In this document: piece after piece, positions 22,740 to 34,538 of the stretch | Layout of the letters: every line of letters starts with the position of its first letter | How positions within the stretch are numbered: position 1 is the first letter of the stretch | Assembly (NCBI GenBank): GCA_029204225.1 | Contig: CM055096.1 | Coordinates: 35,832,611 to 35,896,610, forward strand | Reading direction: 5' to 3' | DNA: 64,000 nt | Origin: Diphasiastrum complanatum | Taxonomy: Eukaryota > Streptophyta > Lycopodiopsida > Lycopodiales > Lycopodiaceae | Translations under genes and position numbers: made by a program | Notes under the pieces: generated by a model | What the model was told of the DNA's origin: nothing | The model's input: the letters and a program-made list of their open reading frames with translations, nothing else | Database searches by the model: none

Positions 22740-24041
22740 GGATTGCATAATTCATGTTGGTGCACACCTTACATCAGATCAACTTTCTGATCTAGAAACT
22801 TTATTTTGCAAATACAAGGATGTATTTGCATGGAACTACACAGAAATGAAAGGCGTTCCACCTGATATCGCGGTCCATACTATACTTTTAGAAGACAACG
22901 TTGACTAAACCATATAGATGTAACTCTGTCTATCGCGAGGGAATTGATGAGGATATTAAAAAATTGTTGGATGCTGGTTTCATTTATGAAGTCCAACATA
23001 CTGATTGGGTATCACCCATTGTGGTTTTACCCAAGAAGGATGGCAAACTCCGTATCTATGTCGATCTAAAAAACCTTAATGCGGTTATGAAAAAGGACGA
23101 TTTTTCCTTGTCTTTAACGACCCAAATCTTAGAGGAAATGGCAGGAGCTAAAACTTTCAGTTTCTTGCATGGATTCAGCGGTTATTTTCTTGTTCAAATA
23201 GCCCCTGAATATAGACATAAAACAACCTTTGCAATAGAAAATGGGGGTTTATGCTTACAATGTCATGCCTTTTGACCTGTGTAATGCCCCTTCTACCTTT
23301 CAACATGTCATGCAAAGGGCGTTTCAGGATTTGTTACATTGGATTATCGAGATTTATCTCGACGATCTGGATGTACATTCCTCAGTGGCTATGCACCTTG
23401 ATGCACTAGAGAAAATCTTCATTCACTGCCGTGGATTTGGAATTCTACGAAACCTTGATAAGTGTCAAATCTGGGCCACCCATGGGGCAGTACTCAGACA
23501 TATAATTTCAAAGGACGGTATTTCTACCGACCCTTCAAAAATCAAGGTTATATTTGAAATGGCCTTACCTGCAACATTAAAGGAGGTTTATGTATTCCTA
23601 GGTCACACTAATTATTATCGCATCTTTATATTCGATTATGTCAGCAAGGCACGTCTCGTTTATTTAGTTGTGGTAGATCTTAGATGGACCGAAGCACCCA
23701 TTAGAGCTTTTGAGGAGTTAAACATAGCCCTTACAACAGCACCCATACTTCATTCACCAAACTACATGAAAGAGTTCCATGTGCATATAGACAAGTAAGT
23801 ATGCCATAGGGTGGGTCTTCTTGCACAACCGGGCGAGTATGGCAAGGACTTTCCAATATGTTTCTTGAGTAGGCAACTAGTGCCTGCTGAAGTAAACTAC
23901 ACTACAACCGAAAGAAAAGCATTGGCTATGGTCTATGTTGTTCAACAACTCAGACATTACTTACTAGGCCCTTTGCCTTCTATACCGACCATCAAGCCCT
24001 GTCATATATCGTTAACAAATCTTGTAAAACGGGCCGAATAG
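22740..24041 (+). pseudogene. Gypsy F reverse transcriptase and RNase H
   Basis: RT begins around 22800 (FCKYKDVFAWNYTEMKG, the usual linker entry), continues with LLDAGFIYEVQHTDWVSPIV, KKDGKLRIYVDLKNLN, and after a frameshift at about 23250 with MPFDLCNAPSTFQHVMQR and IYLDDLDVHS, in which the YLDD catalytic box is intact. Connection and RNase H follow (FLGHTNYYRIFI, APILHSPNYMKEFHVHIDK, ICFLSRQLVPAEVNYTTTERKALAMVY). A stop near 23797 and another near 24040 break it. RNase H degenerates after HYLLGP. Confidence 0.88.
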
Positions 24042-24075
24042 CTTGATGGTTATTAATACTCGAGGAATTTAATTT

Positions 24076-24498
24076 ATGCTTGTAGAATTCTTAGTACCTT
24101 CTCTAAGAGTCATGGAAGCCTTTTCTATAGATCTCTATGAGAAAGCTACAATTGAACAAGAAGTAAAGACCGGACTATCTACGTTAGCCCAGTTATGCGA
24201 GACAAGACTCATATCTTACCATGCACAACTAGTTAACAAAAGATGCCAAAAGGCCTGGCGTGACCATCACTTATGCAACAAGGATTTACACTTAGGTGAC
24301 CAGGTACTTCTTTGTACATCTAAGAAGCACCCCAAAAAATTGAAATTCCGGAGTGAAGGACCTTATGTTATCAATAAAATCATTCCTAATGGTGCAGTCC
24401 AGCCGCAAACACTCGACGGAGTACTCCTAGACACTGTCGTCAATGGTGGTCATCTATGGCGGTATTACGAAGAGTTATTTTTTGTTGACCCCATTTAA
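24076..24498 (+). pseudogene. Gypsy F integrase C-terminal remnant
   Basis: This 140-codon frame shows the sequence that follows the integrase core in gypsy elements: VEFLVPSLRVMEAF, LAQLCETRLISYHAQ, HLGDQVLLCTSKKHPKKLKF, EGPYVINKIIPNGAVQ and a final NGGHLWRYYEE. The zinc finger and DDE core normally found between it and RNase H are absent, an apparent deletion of roughly one kilobase around 24045-24075. No chromodomain is visible. Confidence 0.8.
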
Positions 24499-24868
24499 TT
24501 TTATTCCGTGATATATATTTTACATTTTTTCTTGTTTCATTATCGTCTTTTTGCATGCCTCTTTTTAGTACCCTTTTTTTTCTAATTTTATAATTCATGT
24601 CTGCATTTATTTACTTTCGTGCATTTTCATTTTTTCTGTAAATTTCCATTTACCATGCGTGTTATAAGTCAACAAATGCCAGACTCCATCAGATTTGTCA
24701 CACTTTAGGCCCATCTCATTTCTCTCAATATTCCCAATTAAGCACACATCCAATCACTAAGATACTTCTTTCCAATAAGAACTTCTAATTTGAGCCACAG
24801 TCATATTTTCCATCCTGGAGTTCTTCACTTGCATCACACAGCTCCATTTCTCCATAAAGGAGTTCTAT
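24499..24868. other. T-rich sequence downstream of gypsy F
   Basis: No coding feature. It is probably the 3' untranslated part or LTR of F, but no polypurine tract or LTR boundary was identified. Confidence 0.3.
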
Positions 24869-25330
24869 CAGATCTCAACCAAAGCATTCCAGTCAGATCT
24901 CAACCGGAGCACTCCAGTCAGATCTCAACCAGAGCACTCCAGTCAGATCTCAACCGGAGCATTTGAGTTAGATCTCAATCGGAACATCCAATCAGATCTC
25001 AACCGAAGCACTTATGTCCGATCTTGACCAGAGCACTCCCCAACCTCATTCCGTCACCTTCCTTTCTTATAGGAACATCCTTCACTTTGCACACGTTTTT
25101 CACTTCCATTTCGACCGACGTCTTTTCAGTCCCTTCTCGACTGATGCCTTCACCTGCCTTCTCAACCAAAGCCATCCAGTCACTTCTCAACTGAAGCCAT
25201 CCAGCCACTTCTCGACCAAAGCCATCAAGTCCCATCTTGACCGAAGCATTTCACTCCCATCTCAACCGATGACCTTCCATCCAATCTCGACTGACACACA
25301 CCCATCAGATCTCAATCGAGCTGAAGCCAC
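24869..25330 (+). repeat. 25-bp minisatellite with CAGATCTCAACCG core
   Basis: Six units of 25 bp (one of 24) run from 24869 to 25017 plus a partial seventh, and eight or more diverged units keep the 25-bp period from 25106 to about 25320. A non-repeated spacer of about 65 bases separates the two blocks. The centre of each unit reads TCTCRACYG with variants. The same 25-bp period and core occurs at 28655-28780. Confidence 0.85.
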
Positions 25331-26306
25331 CCTTATCCCTGTCTCAAATCTCAACCGATGCATTTTTTCTAGAACATTGCTTTTTTTTCAGTTTTTCACC
25401 AAGTCTTCCAACCAGAGTTCTAGTTCCGACGACCCCGATGCTAATAAGATCGACATCCACCTATACAAACTGGATATTCAAGAAATGCATATCTGGTACC
25501 AACAGGATCAGCCCTTTTTCAAGGCGATTGAGTTCCATCGTCCATGGCTGTTTCAAGCCACTGCCTGCACACACAAGCTGCAACCTGCACGCTCTTTGCA
25601 TCTAAGCTTTGAAACACTAGCGTTAACAACTGCCACCGATCGTCCATTGATCTCTCCCTCATGATCACCCAATTGGATGCCCAGAAACTACAACCGGACC
25701 ACCGCATTAAGAAAATAATGCAATCTACATATTTGGCTTGATCAATTAATAGAGTTAAGATTAAAACTTTATTCCACTGATCCAATCCATAACAAAATGG
25801 TACTTTGGTAACAATCAGTGAACCTTAATATAATCTTTACCACTACTTCCCATATTCATGAATATCTCACAGCTCAATAACCCCAAAACTCCTCTAGTTC
25901 CAAATTAATCAAAATAATCACTTAGAGAGTTCCTCTATTTCAAACTGGATAGTTTTACCTTTGCACACATACAAGATTTTTTCCCAAAAAATCAATGCAA
26001 CCGTTTGATTCCTTGAAAGACTTATTCCTATTTTTTTCTTCCCCCCTTTTAAAAAGAAATTCCATAATTTCAATTGAAAAGTTCTCAGAAGACAACATAT
26101 AAGATATCAAAGATTCAAAAAAGTCAGTAATGAGTATCCAATACTATTACAAGCCCGACTTTTTCCTCAAAATCACAAAATATCTTATCTCGAATGATAG
26201 AAATATTATCTCTCAATAATCAACTATCAAATATAGACTAACGTTAGGGTTCAGGAAATCTAAGTTCCGAGCCATATTCAAAAAACTTCTATGGAAGTAC
26301 AATTTC
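25331..26306. other. Unassigned stretch
   Basis: The first half contains open but low-complexity frames derived from the minisatellite. From about 25770 it is AT-rich with no recognised gene. It ends at 26306 where A-family gag sequence starts abruptly. Confidence 0.3.
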
Positions 26307-27982
26307 ATATATTTAGTTGAGAGCCTTACCCAGATCTTTTCAGACAACCAAAACTCTGCTCGCGAAAGATCCTACCATGATCCTCAAAAAGGCAATTATT
26401 GAAATTCGAGAGGAAGTCGAGGCTAGAGAACACCTTGATCACAAGGATGGTTCTGACCAGGCCCTCTACGACAACAAAGAAAAATCCAAGAAACAATTCA
26501 AGCCTAAGAGGGAGTCAAATCAAAGGCAGAATCATGATCAGCAAGCAGAGGAGACCATCAAAGGCAGCTGAAAGAGCAAAGGGAGGTCGAAACAGCAAGG
26601 TGGAGAAAAGAAAACTTGCGTGAGATGCAGACGAGATGGGCACACAGTTGATACGTGCTGGCTCAATCCAAAGATTAAGTGCATCCACTACCACAAGAAG
26701 AGTCATGCAGCCATAGACTATCACCTGAACCCAAGAAACAAATCAGCACAAAACAGATAGGAGAACGACAACAATTCATCCTATGTCGAGGAGCCTGAGA
26801 GCTCAAAAGTGGGCGAAGAAAGATGGAACATAAATTGTTTGACTGCCTACATCTGTGAAGACGTGTGTGCAACGTCTACATCTGACACACATGATGTGAT
26901 TCTTGATTCAGGAGCCACCTCACACTTCATGACATCAAGATGAATAATGTCTAATTTTAGAAGTGCGATCTTTCAAAATTCATAGTTCTTGGAGATGGAT
27001 CCAAACATCAAGTGAACGGTATTGGTTCACTGTGGCTCAACACCAATGGAAGAGGCAGACGACTCGAAGACATTTTGTTTGTGCCTACACTGCAGCAAGA
27101 CTTGCTTTCAGTGGCAAGAATAGCTGATGTAGGGATGCGTGTTACATTTTCTGACAAAGCATGCAACATGATTGATGCCTGTCCCAGTACCTTGATCGCT
27201 CAAGGCAGAAAAAAAGAGAATCTATATCACCTGACGATATGCCTGCCTACAGATCAGATGTATTAGACTCATGATGAATCGCCATACACCTTGTGGCACA
27301 TGAGACTATGCCACATGAACTCAATGGCACTTTATCAAACAAGCCATCATGGAGCAATAACAGGGGTCAGCATCTCGAATGTAACCAGTTCGACCACCTG
27401 TGATGCATGTCTAAAGGATAAGATGTCACGCACTCCATTTATCAATGACTCCTACAAAACAACCAAGATTCTGGAGTTAGTGCATTTTGACATCTGTGGA
27501 CCTTTCAATGTGATCTTAGTAGGAGGTTCAAAGTATTATATAACCTTCATTGATGATTACAGTAATTTTGCCAGAGTGTACTTCATTCAGAATAAACCTG
27601 AAGCACTTAAATTCACAGAATATGTGAATCTGGCAAAGAGATGCACATGCAACAAAGTGAAGCAGATCAGGACAGATCGAGGTGGCAAATACATCTCGAA
27701 TTGTTTCACTGACTTCTGCAATGATTGTGGTATCACTCATAGAAGGACTGCAGCCTACACACCGAAGCACAACGGTGTTGTAGAAAGAAATAATAGGACC
27801 CTGATGGAAGCTGCCAGATGCATGATGGCCTACTCGAAGGCTACAAGGGCTGAAGCACTAGCTACAGCCGCATACATCCAGAATAGAACAGAGAAGTCCG
27901 TTGTCCCTCACACGACACCACACGAGTTATGGTGGGGAAGAAAGCCCAATCTATCTCACATCATAATCTTTGGCTGTGCAGA
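26307..27982 (+). pseudogene. Copia A2, downstream half: late gag, protease, integrase
   Basis: The sequence starts within gag at LRALPRSFQTTKTLLAKDP and continues with a basic region, two zinc knuckles (CVRCRRDGHTVDTC intact; CIHYHKKSHAAIDY with Tyr at second and fourth Cys), protease (ILDSGATSHFMTS), pre-integrase (WHMRLCHMNSMALYQ) and integrase (CDACLKDKMSRTPF, HFDICGPF, IDDYSNFARVYF, RTDRGGKYIS, NNRTLMEAARCMM). Integrase keeps both Asp and the Glu. It ends at IFGCA near 27982, where repeat E2 starts. A TGA follows protease at about 26941, where A1 has CGA. The missing 5' part matches the inverted piece at 33046-34538. Confidence 0.88.
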
Positions 27983-28645
27983 TGTTGGTTGATTCTGACA
28001 AATCCCCAAGATACTCGGACAGAGCAACTCAAGAGCACCTCTCATCTTAGACCGAGGAGGTCTCTGAGAAGACGAGACAAACGAAGACTGAGAGCCGAGT
28101 ATGAGAGCCGAGGAGTACTAGTAGTAATGACAAGCAAGAACTATGTAAGCCTCATGGTGAGTCTCGGAAGATGGAATGACCATGTAGGAACTAGTATTTC
28201 TAGGCAAATGTAATAAATGCAAGTAGATCTCTCTTAAAGAAAGTAAGGTGAGCCACCTTTTGATGGTGACCTCTAGTGGAGAGCATTATTCCACTTGTAA
28301 TTTTTGAAATGTGGAAATTCCACTAGGATGCCACCTAAGGAACTCTCTTGCTTATTTAAGAGACTCTCTCTTTGTGAAGAAGAGCTTTTTGTGTATTGTA
28401 TCAACTCCATGCTGAAATGAGAAGAGCTTCCATGAGTTAGATGCATCCATTGAGCTCCTTGATCATGATGGTTTTCTTGAGTGATGCCCCTATGATCATG
28501 CCCTTCCATTCATATTGGATGTGGTTGTGGATTTAGAGTGGATTAGATTTCTTGTTTTCCTAGTTGTGGATTAGTTTTCAGTTCTTGTTGTGAATTAATG
28601 TAGGAATTAGCATTCAAGTAAACTAAATAGACTAGAAAGATCTTG
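27983..28645 (+). repeat. LTR-like repeat E2, 3'-truncated
   Basis: It begins TGTTGG immediately after the broken integrase of A2 and matches E1 (13630-14226) through most of its length in the same orientation. It contains TTATTTAAG near 28350, a possible TATA box, within a segment missing from E1. Homology stops at about 28645, where the 25-bp minisatellite begins. No internal region of family E was recognised. Confidence 0.6.
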
Positions 28646-28654
28646 ATAGGGGAG

Positions 28655-28780
28655 TTCGCGTCGGATCTCGACCGACGGATTTCGATCAGATCTCGACCGA
28701 TGGATTCGCGTCAGATCTCGACTGACGGTTCTGGGTCCAATCTTGACTGACGGGGTTCCTCACCATCTCAACTGACCAAC
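28655..28780 (+). repeat. 25-bp minisatellite, second locus
   Basis: Five units of 24-25 bp with a core CAGATCTCGACCG, in the same orientation and unit length as the array at 24869-25330. It sits about 180 bases upstream of an F-family gag start. Confidence 0.8.
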
Positions 28781-28954
28781 TCCATGCCAGACCACAGAAC
28801 TTTCAAACGACACCTCTGATTTGCATTTCGACTGAACCACCATCTCCTCAAAGCCTTAGAGGCTGAAAAAAAAAAAAACCAGAAACCAAAAACCCTAAAA
28901 AATCCAAAACACCAGAAACACATACCGAACACAAAAACGAGACAACACTACCCA

Positions 28955-29341
28955 ATGGCTGACAATACAGATCCTGAAATCCCCGAAGATTATCCATACG
29001 AGATCAGGTCCTCTGTAGCTGAACAAATCAGATGTCATAGGTTCTACCGAATGCGGACCCAAATACACGAGCCATCCACAAACCCATTTGAGGGACAAGA
29101 ACCTGATAGAGCGGAGTCCTCATGCACACGACCCCAATTTTATGGTGCTGAACCCTCACAGGCCAGAACCAACCTTAATGGAGTCTCTGCTACCAATGTG
29201 CCAATACACAATAAATCTAGGATTCGGAAATCCAGATCGAGATTTGGTTCTGAATCTTGTGCTCAAAGAGGTCCTTTGGACAATAGTACCTCAACCATAC
29301 ATGCATCTCAAGCTATATCTTACAACATCTGCTATCAATGA
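28955..29341 (+). pseudogene. Gypsy F2 gag N-terminus, truncated
   Basis: MADNTDPEIPEDYPYEI followed by QIHEPSTNPFEGQEPDRAE and GAEPSQARTNLNGV closely parallels the gag start of gypsy F at 19412. Similarity ends after about 90 codons, and the remainder to 29341 looks like non-coding sequence read through. It is preceded by an A-rich leader and the minisatellite. Confidence 0.75.
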
Positions 29342-32300
29342 TGGTAGATTTTAGTGTAACCAACCCTACCTTGTTTTGAAAAGGGCATGTTAGAGTAAGT
29401 CACATTACTCTACAAAACAAAAGGAATATTGCAATTGTCAAGGTACATTATCAATGTTGATGAATGCAAGTTTTGTTAGACAAGTGCACTACAGTTTTCA
29501 CTCTCTGTATAGTTTGTTTATTTTTTTGTTGCTCTTCATTCCTAGTGTGTAATTGATTTTTGCATGATAAATACCTACTGCACGAGAGTCTTCCGTAGAG
29601 TATCTCAAGAACACATTTTCATTCATCTATCCATCTTCAGATTCCCTTGTACAATAGTTTAGGATTTTTGAGAATCATGAGAAATCCATGTCAAGTTAGA
29701 GTTAATCCTACATCTCATTACCATATTAATCTTTGAGTCAACTTCAGCAAGATCGGAACAAATTTAGTTAGAATTTGTTCATTCTTTAGTCCAGTCACAT
29801 GTTCAACATGTTTTCAATTACGTGTTCCACACACCGATCCAATCTGGCGTCTGAACAGTTCCAGCAACAAATTTTTTTTGGGGGGTGGAGATAGTGGATA
29901 TGCAGGCATCCACTGGAGTAGTTACGCTGCCAGCAACAACGTCAACAAGATCGACAGCCAAGGTCACAAGTCAAATATGAAAAGGACAAGGCGCAGCCTA
30001 AAGATCATAATTATGGGGTTTCTCCATAGTTTTTGTTGGAAATCAAAGGATTTTTGATGGTTTTAGTGGATTTTTCACCTAGAATTGTAGTTTTTTGCTT
30101 GAAATTGATCATAGGTACTAGTGTAGTACGTTTTCCAGTTTGTACTTGCTGTTTTACAGTCATTAATATTGGATCTAATGATTGCATGATGTTGGAATAG
30201 TCAAAAAGTTGATTAGATAGTGATTTTGGACCAAGAATTGGGGTTTTTGGACCATAAATGGGCTATAGAAACCATGTTTTACTAGAATCAAAACTTTTAG
30301 TGCTTGCATGCAATGGATTTATAGGTATTTGGATCTGATTGCACGAATTTGTGGATTTTTCCCACAAATTTTGGTCAAAATTGGTCAAAAACCAAGATTT
30401 TTTTTATGTTTTTTGGACTAATTTTGGGGTAGATCTCAAAATTCTCAGCCAAGACTTGGTATGAACGTTTTCAAAGATGTAATGAAGCTGTCCCTGAGCT
30501 TTCATGAATTTTGGAAGGGATTAGACACCATTAGGGGGCTCAAAACACCAAACATTAGTGTATTTTTGATGATTTTTGAGCATGAATACCTCTCAATTGG
30601 GGGCTGAACCTGTTGGTTCTTGTTACAAGATTAAAAATATGATGAATTGCATCTGTTTTGAGCCATCATGCATCCAATTTGGATAGGTGAGCATTAGACA
30701 CCATCATGTTGAAGTTTTGCTTCTTGAAGGAGGCCAAAAATGCATTTTTTACGATCTGAGCTTATGATTGCTTGCTGGAAGCTTTTATGCCTCTCTAATG
30801 AACCTTAGTAGAGCGCTTGTAACCTCTGATCCAAGGCTTATTGGGCTAGAGTTGAATTTTTGATGATTTCTCTCTCCAAAAGTGCGCCCTCCTACTTGTT
30901 TTTTGTGCATTTACTGATCTCATGTGTGAAGCCTAGGTGGCAGAGTGATGTAGCAAGTACCTTGTAGACGCACTCTCCCTCCGTATTGTGCTTTACAACG
31001 ACCAATTTGGTGCCCTGTAGAGAAAGTTATGGCTGTCGAAAGTTTGGCAATTTTTGAACAAAAATTTGCAAAATTTTCGAAATGTTCTGATGCATGCATG
31101 CTTGTAACTCAATGTAGTGCTTGTCTATTGATGAAAATGTATGGATAGACCTAGATGCATGCATGGATGCATGTTGCATGAGTAATCAGTAGATTGATCA
31201 GAAGATTTCTTGCATGAAGCTATTTTTGGCAATTCTAGATCAAAAAGCAGATTTCCTAGTGGCTAGGCTAATTTCGGGGATTCATTTTTTTGAAAAAGTC
31301 AGTGCATGTCGAGTTTTGATATGTGACAGTGCCTGTGAACTTGATAAATCGATCTTCATAATTGATTTTCACAGTTGGTCCATTTCGAACTGATTTTGAA
31401 AATCCCAAGGCTAATTTCTCAGTCTCTTGGCAATTTACGTAAAAATTGATTTTTATATTGAAATCATTGCATGTCATGTGAGTTGCATGCTGAATGTTTC
31501 AGAATCTTTCCAATATGAGATGTAACTATGAAACTGTCAATTTGATGTTTGGTCGATTTTCACAGTTTAGGTCCATATTGAATGGAATTTGAAAATCCCA
31601 GTTTACGTAAAATTTGATGAAACCATGGACGTTTTCGATTTGTTCAAATTCATTGGTTACTGATCAAACAAAAATGACTTATAAAGTGAATGATCTTAAT
31701 GTGTTGAATTGGTCAGTTCTTTAAGGTCACTGTAACCTTCACTTTTGGTTGAAGATTTTGTGAACCTGTCAATTAAGGAGCATTTCTTGTTTTTGGAATC
31801 AGTAAGGACCGAGAATAATGTAAATCTAATGGAACAGTTTCTATGTTGGTCTATAAGGGGATTTGCCAGAGATTAAGTGTGGCACTTAATGAACAAATCA
31901 AAACTGTCAGGGTGATTAGTGCTAAAGTTAGCGATACCAAATTGAATTTTTTCCTAGTACAAATTTGGGTTTTGTTAACCTGAACCATTTTTGGAAGGGG
32001 GGGGGGGGTGGAAGTTTGAGATGTAGATGATTGCTGGTCTTAGTGATCCAATTATTTAATTTACATTCAATTCCTTAAGTATAACTAATTGCAAGTGAGA
32101 ATAAATTTGGGAATTATTTAAGAAGAATGCCTCTAGGAATTTGGATTCCTTTTCCCCAGGAATTTAATTCCTTTTCCCCACTGTGAATTAGAATTTCGAG
32201 AATTTGAGGATTGTAAGGGAAAAGTAGTGGCAAGACTGATAATCCATTTATGGAACCATCTCTGTTTTGCAATTGGATTTGGATCTTGCAAAGTAAAGCA

Positions 32301-33045
32301 GATGGAAGGTGTTCCATACACGAATCTAGTAATTTGGATTCTTTTGAGTTATAGAGTATTTCTCTATAATGATTGTAACAACCAAGAGAGTTCTAACTTG
32401 TTAAAAAAATTAAGTTCTTTGTACTGATTCTGGAATAGATATTGGATATCGATGACAGTACGAGATTCGGTTTTGTTGAAATCTATGTTTCTTTTGGGTT
32501 AGTGATACATTCTATTGTACTGGGATGATACATTATGTTTTTTCCATGATGGATACAATATGAAATGGTACTCTTTGAGTAACACTAAAGAAGGATGAGA
32601 GATTTCAATTGTTAGGATTATCTCCTAGAATTGGTTGTGAATATGATCCTATATCTGGGTATAGGATAGCCAAATAGTCTTTTTTGACTTTTTGGGCAAA
32701 ATAAAATTGGATGCAAAGGATTCTTGGAGGAAAAGCTAGTGGTATGGGACATTAGTGATTCTAAAGGGGATTTTTTTGGATAGAATGATCTGTAGACCGA
32801 TGGTTAGTGATTGTTGTAATGGTAATACTAACAGAGTCCATTGGCTTTTTGCTAAGGGTATTTTGGGAATCATGAGATATAGATCAATCCCTAAATGGTA
32901 TCTCATCAATTACAAAATATGGAAGCCCTTAAATCTATTTCTCTATTATTAGACCTCTACTCTTTAGAACTTTCTTAATACATGACAATTGGATTGAGAT
33001 TCATATAATTCCTTCCAGTGTAAAATTCTGTTCTGAAGGACTGTT
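29342..33045. other. 3.7-kb AT-rich stretch without recognised genes
   Basis: No ORF with recognisable content, no RNA gene and no retroelement domain was seen. Notable words are clusters of TGCATGCATG at about 31090-31180 and a run of 13 G at about 31998-32010. Its end at 33045 coincides with a break inside A-family gag. Confidence 0.35.
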
Positions 33046-33550
33046 AATAGGTGAGCTACTTCTCAGCTGACACTGCATTCTCTACTCCAGAGTTGTGTAG
33101 TGACAAAAATAGATCCTTCATCTTTCTTACAAAAGAAGTGAGGTCCTTCCCATCCCACTGTAAATTTGTCAGCTGATCTTCTAGCATCATTATTTGACTT
33201 CTTGATTTCATTTGAAATCTCATGAGCAATGCATCCCACATCTCCTTAGCTTTGGACAATGTAGCCAGATCAAGCGTGAGACTACCTTCGATGGATGAAG
33301 ATAGCAAGGCGATTGCCTTGTCAGTTTTCTCCCTCCACTCACGTAGCTCTTTTCCTGATGTCGTAGGCATCTCTTCTATGCCATCCACCTAGGGGAATAA
33401 ACCTTCACCCTTGAGTATCAAAGATGTCTTAACTTTCCAGGCTAGAAAGTTAGATCCTGAAGAATCCAGAATTGTACAGATCTTATTCTGTATGTTGCTG
33501 ATTGAAGCCATTGCTTCTGAAGTCTATTCACTTGTTGATGGGTGATCGTT
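33046..33550 (-). pseudogene. Copia A2, upstream half: early gag
   Basis: Reading leftward from the ATG near 33512 (MASISNIQNKICTILDSS) this is the N-terminal half of A-family gag: LAWKVKTSLILKGEGLFP, MPTTSGKELREWREKTDK, LDLATLSKAKEMWDALL, LTNLQWDGKDLTSFV and FLSLHNSGVENAVSAEK. It breaks at about 33046, within the codons preceding LRALPRS, which is exactly where the plus-strand piece at 26307 begins. One stop lies near 33390. Confidence 0.85.
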
Positions 33551-33610
33551 TGAATGCTTGGCCTCTTGGATTTGATAGTCTTTTGGTTATGTCATATTAT
33601 GACGAGGTAG

Positions 33611-33622
33611 GCTCTGATACCA
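33611..33622 (-). promoter_or_regulatory. Primer-binding site of copia A2
   Basis: Minus-strand TGGTATCAGAGC, a full match to the plant copia initiator tRNA-Met PBS, four bases from the LTR end. Confidence 0.88.
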
Positions 33623-33626
33623 CTGA

Positions 33627-34538
33627 TGCAAAATTGCTTTCAAGTTTCGCGAGCACGAAATGCGTGAAGGAATCCGGATGGAATTTAGATATGATTGCTA
33701 GTCACTGCTAGTTGCATCATTCCTACAGTCCTCCTGGATGTAGACAGACTCTGCTGTACTACGTTAACAAATTAAATACAACATTCAATGAAATTCAAAC
33801 CAAGGTGCAGAATTAAATGAACAAGTGAAAATCAGACACACGAATAATAGCAGATTAATTTGCATTCGAGATCATACAAGATAAGAAATCATCTATTGAT
33901 TTCTCTGATTCTTCAAGCACTACATGCAGATGCACACAGTGCGTTGGCGTGAGAGAAATATAGTTCTCTCACGATCAATGTCTCGCTTACTAGTGGACAT
34001 GTGGATCTTCAAATCTTATTCAGAATTGTCTCGTTCGCAGGCGGACATGTATTCTGTATTTTCCTCTTCTTGATTACTAGCATGAGACTATTTCATGTGT
34101 ATCTGTCTTGATCAAGTATAATCCCATAAGTATATAGTCGCCTCTCGTAACTTTCTAGATTAGAGTAACTAAGCATCTACAGCTAATCACAAAATTACAA
34201 GAGTGGCAGATTAGCCATGACCTAAAGTGTATCCGCTGACGTCATGCTATCAGACCAGATATCTATACTTCTGGGTACTTGTTGGTCCTTTTTGGAGCAT
34301 GAGGACAGAGGAGAGTGTCGCTACAATTTTCGAGTCGTTTGACTTTCTCATCGTCTGACTTTCTCCTATAGTATCATGAAAGATTCTCTTTCACGAATCT
34401 TTCACGTCGTGTCTTGTCGTGGGTGTTCGCGAACATTTTCGCTTTGTGTCTTTTGACTTTCATGTTCGCAAACATTTTCGTCAGGCAGAGGGCTGAAAGC
34501 TAGCAAAGCTTTGGTAATAGAAACATTTTGTTTCTTCA
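33627..34538 (-). repeat. 5' LTR of copia A2 (912 bp)
   Basis: On the minus strand it begins TGAAGAAAC and ends TTTTGCA, and is homologous along its length to 689-1730. It carries repeated TTCGCGAAC and TTCGCAAAC words near 34425 and 34462. It is about 130 bp shorter than A1. Confidence 0.8.

Larger units (their letters stand above)
19412..24498 (+). mobile_element. Ty3/gypsy retrotransposon F, internally deleted
   Basis: Order is gag, protease, RT, RNase H and the integrase C-terminus, the gypsy arrangement. Neither LTR was identified with confidence: the 25-bp minisatellite downstream (24869-25330) also sits just upstream of a related gag at 28955, so it may lie in the LTR or leader. The integrase catalytic core has been deleted. 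Multiple stops make it a relic. Confidence 0.85.

Noticed and set aside
25014-25664. 216-codon plus-strand ORF
   Set aside because: Its first half is the 25-bp minisatellite read as protein, and the rest has no recognisable domain.
31998-32010. Run of G considered as telomere-like or G-quadruplex motif
   Set aside because: It is a single homopolymer without repeated spaced G blocks.
31880-33045. AT-rich DNA considered as organelle-derived insert
   Set aside because: No recognisable plastid or mitochondrial gene fragment could be named; a database search would be needed.
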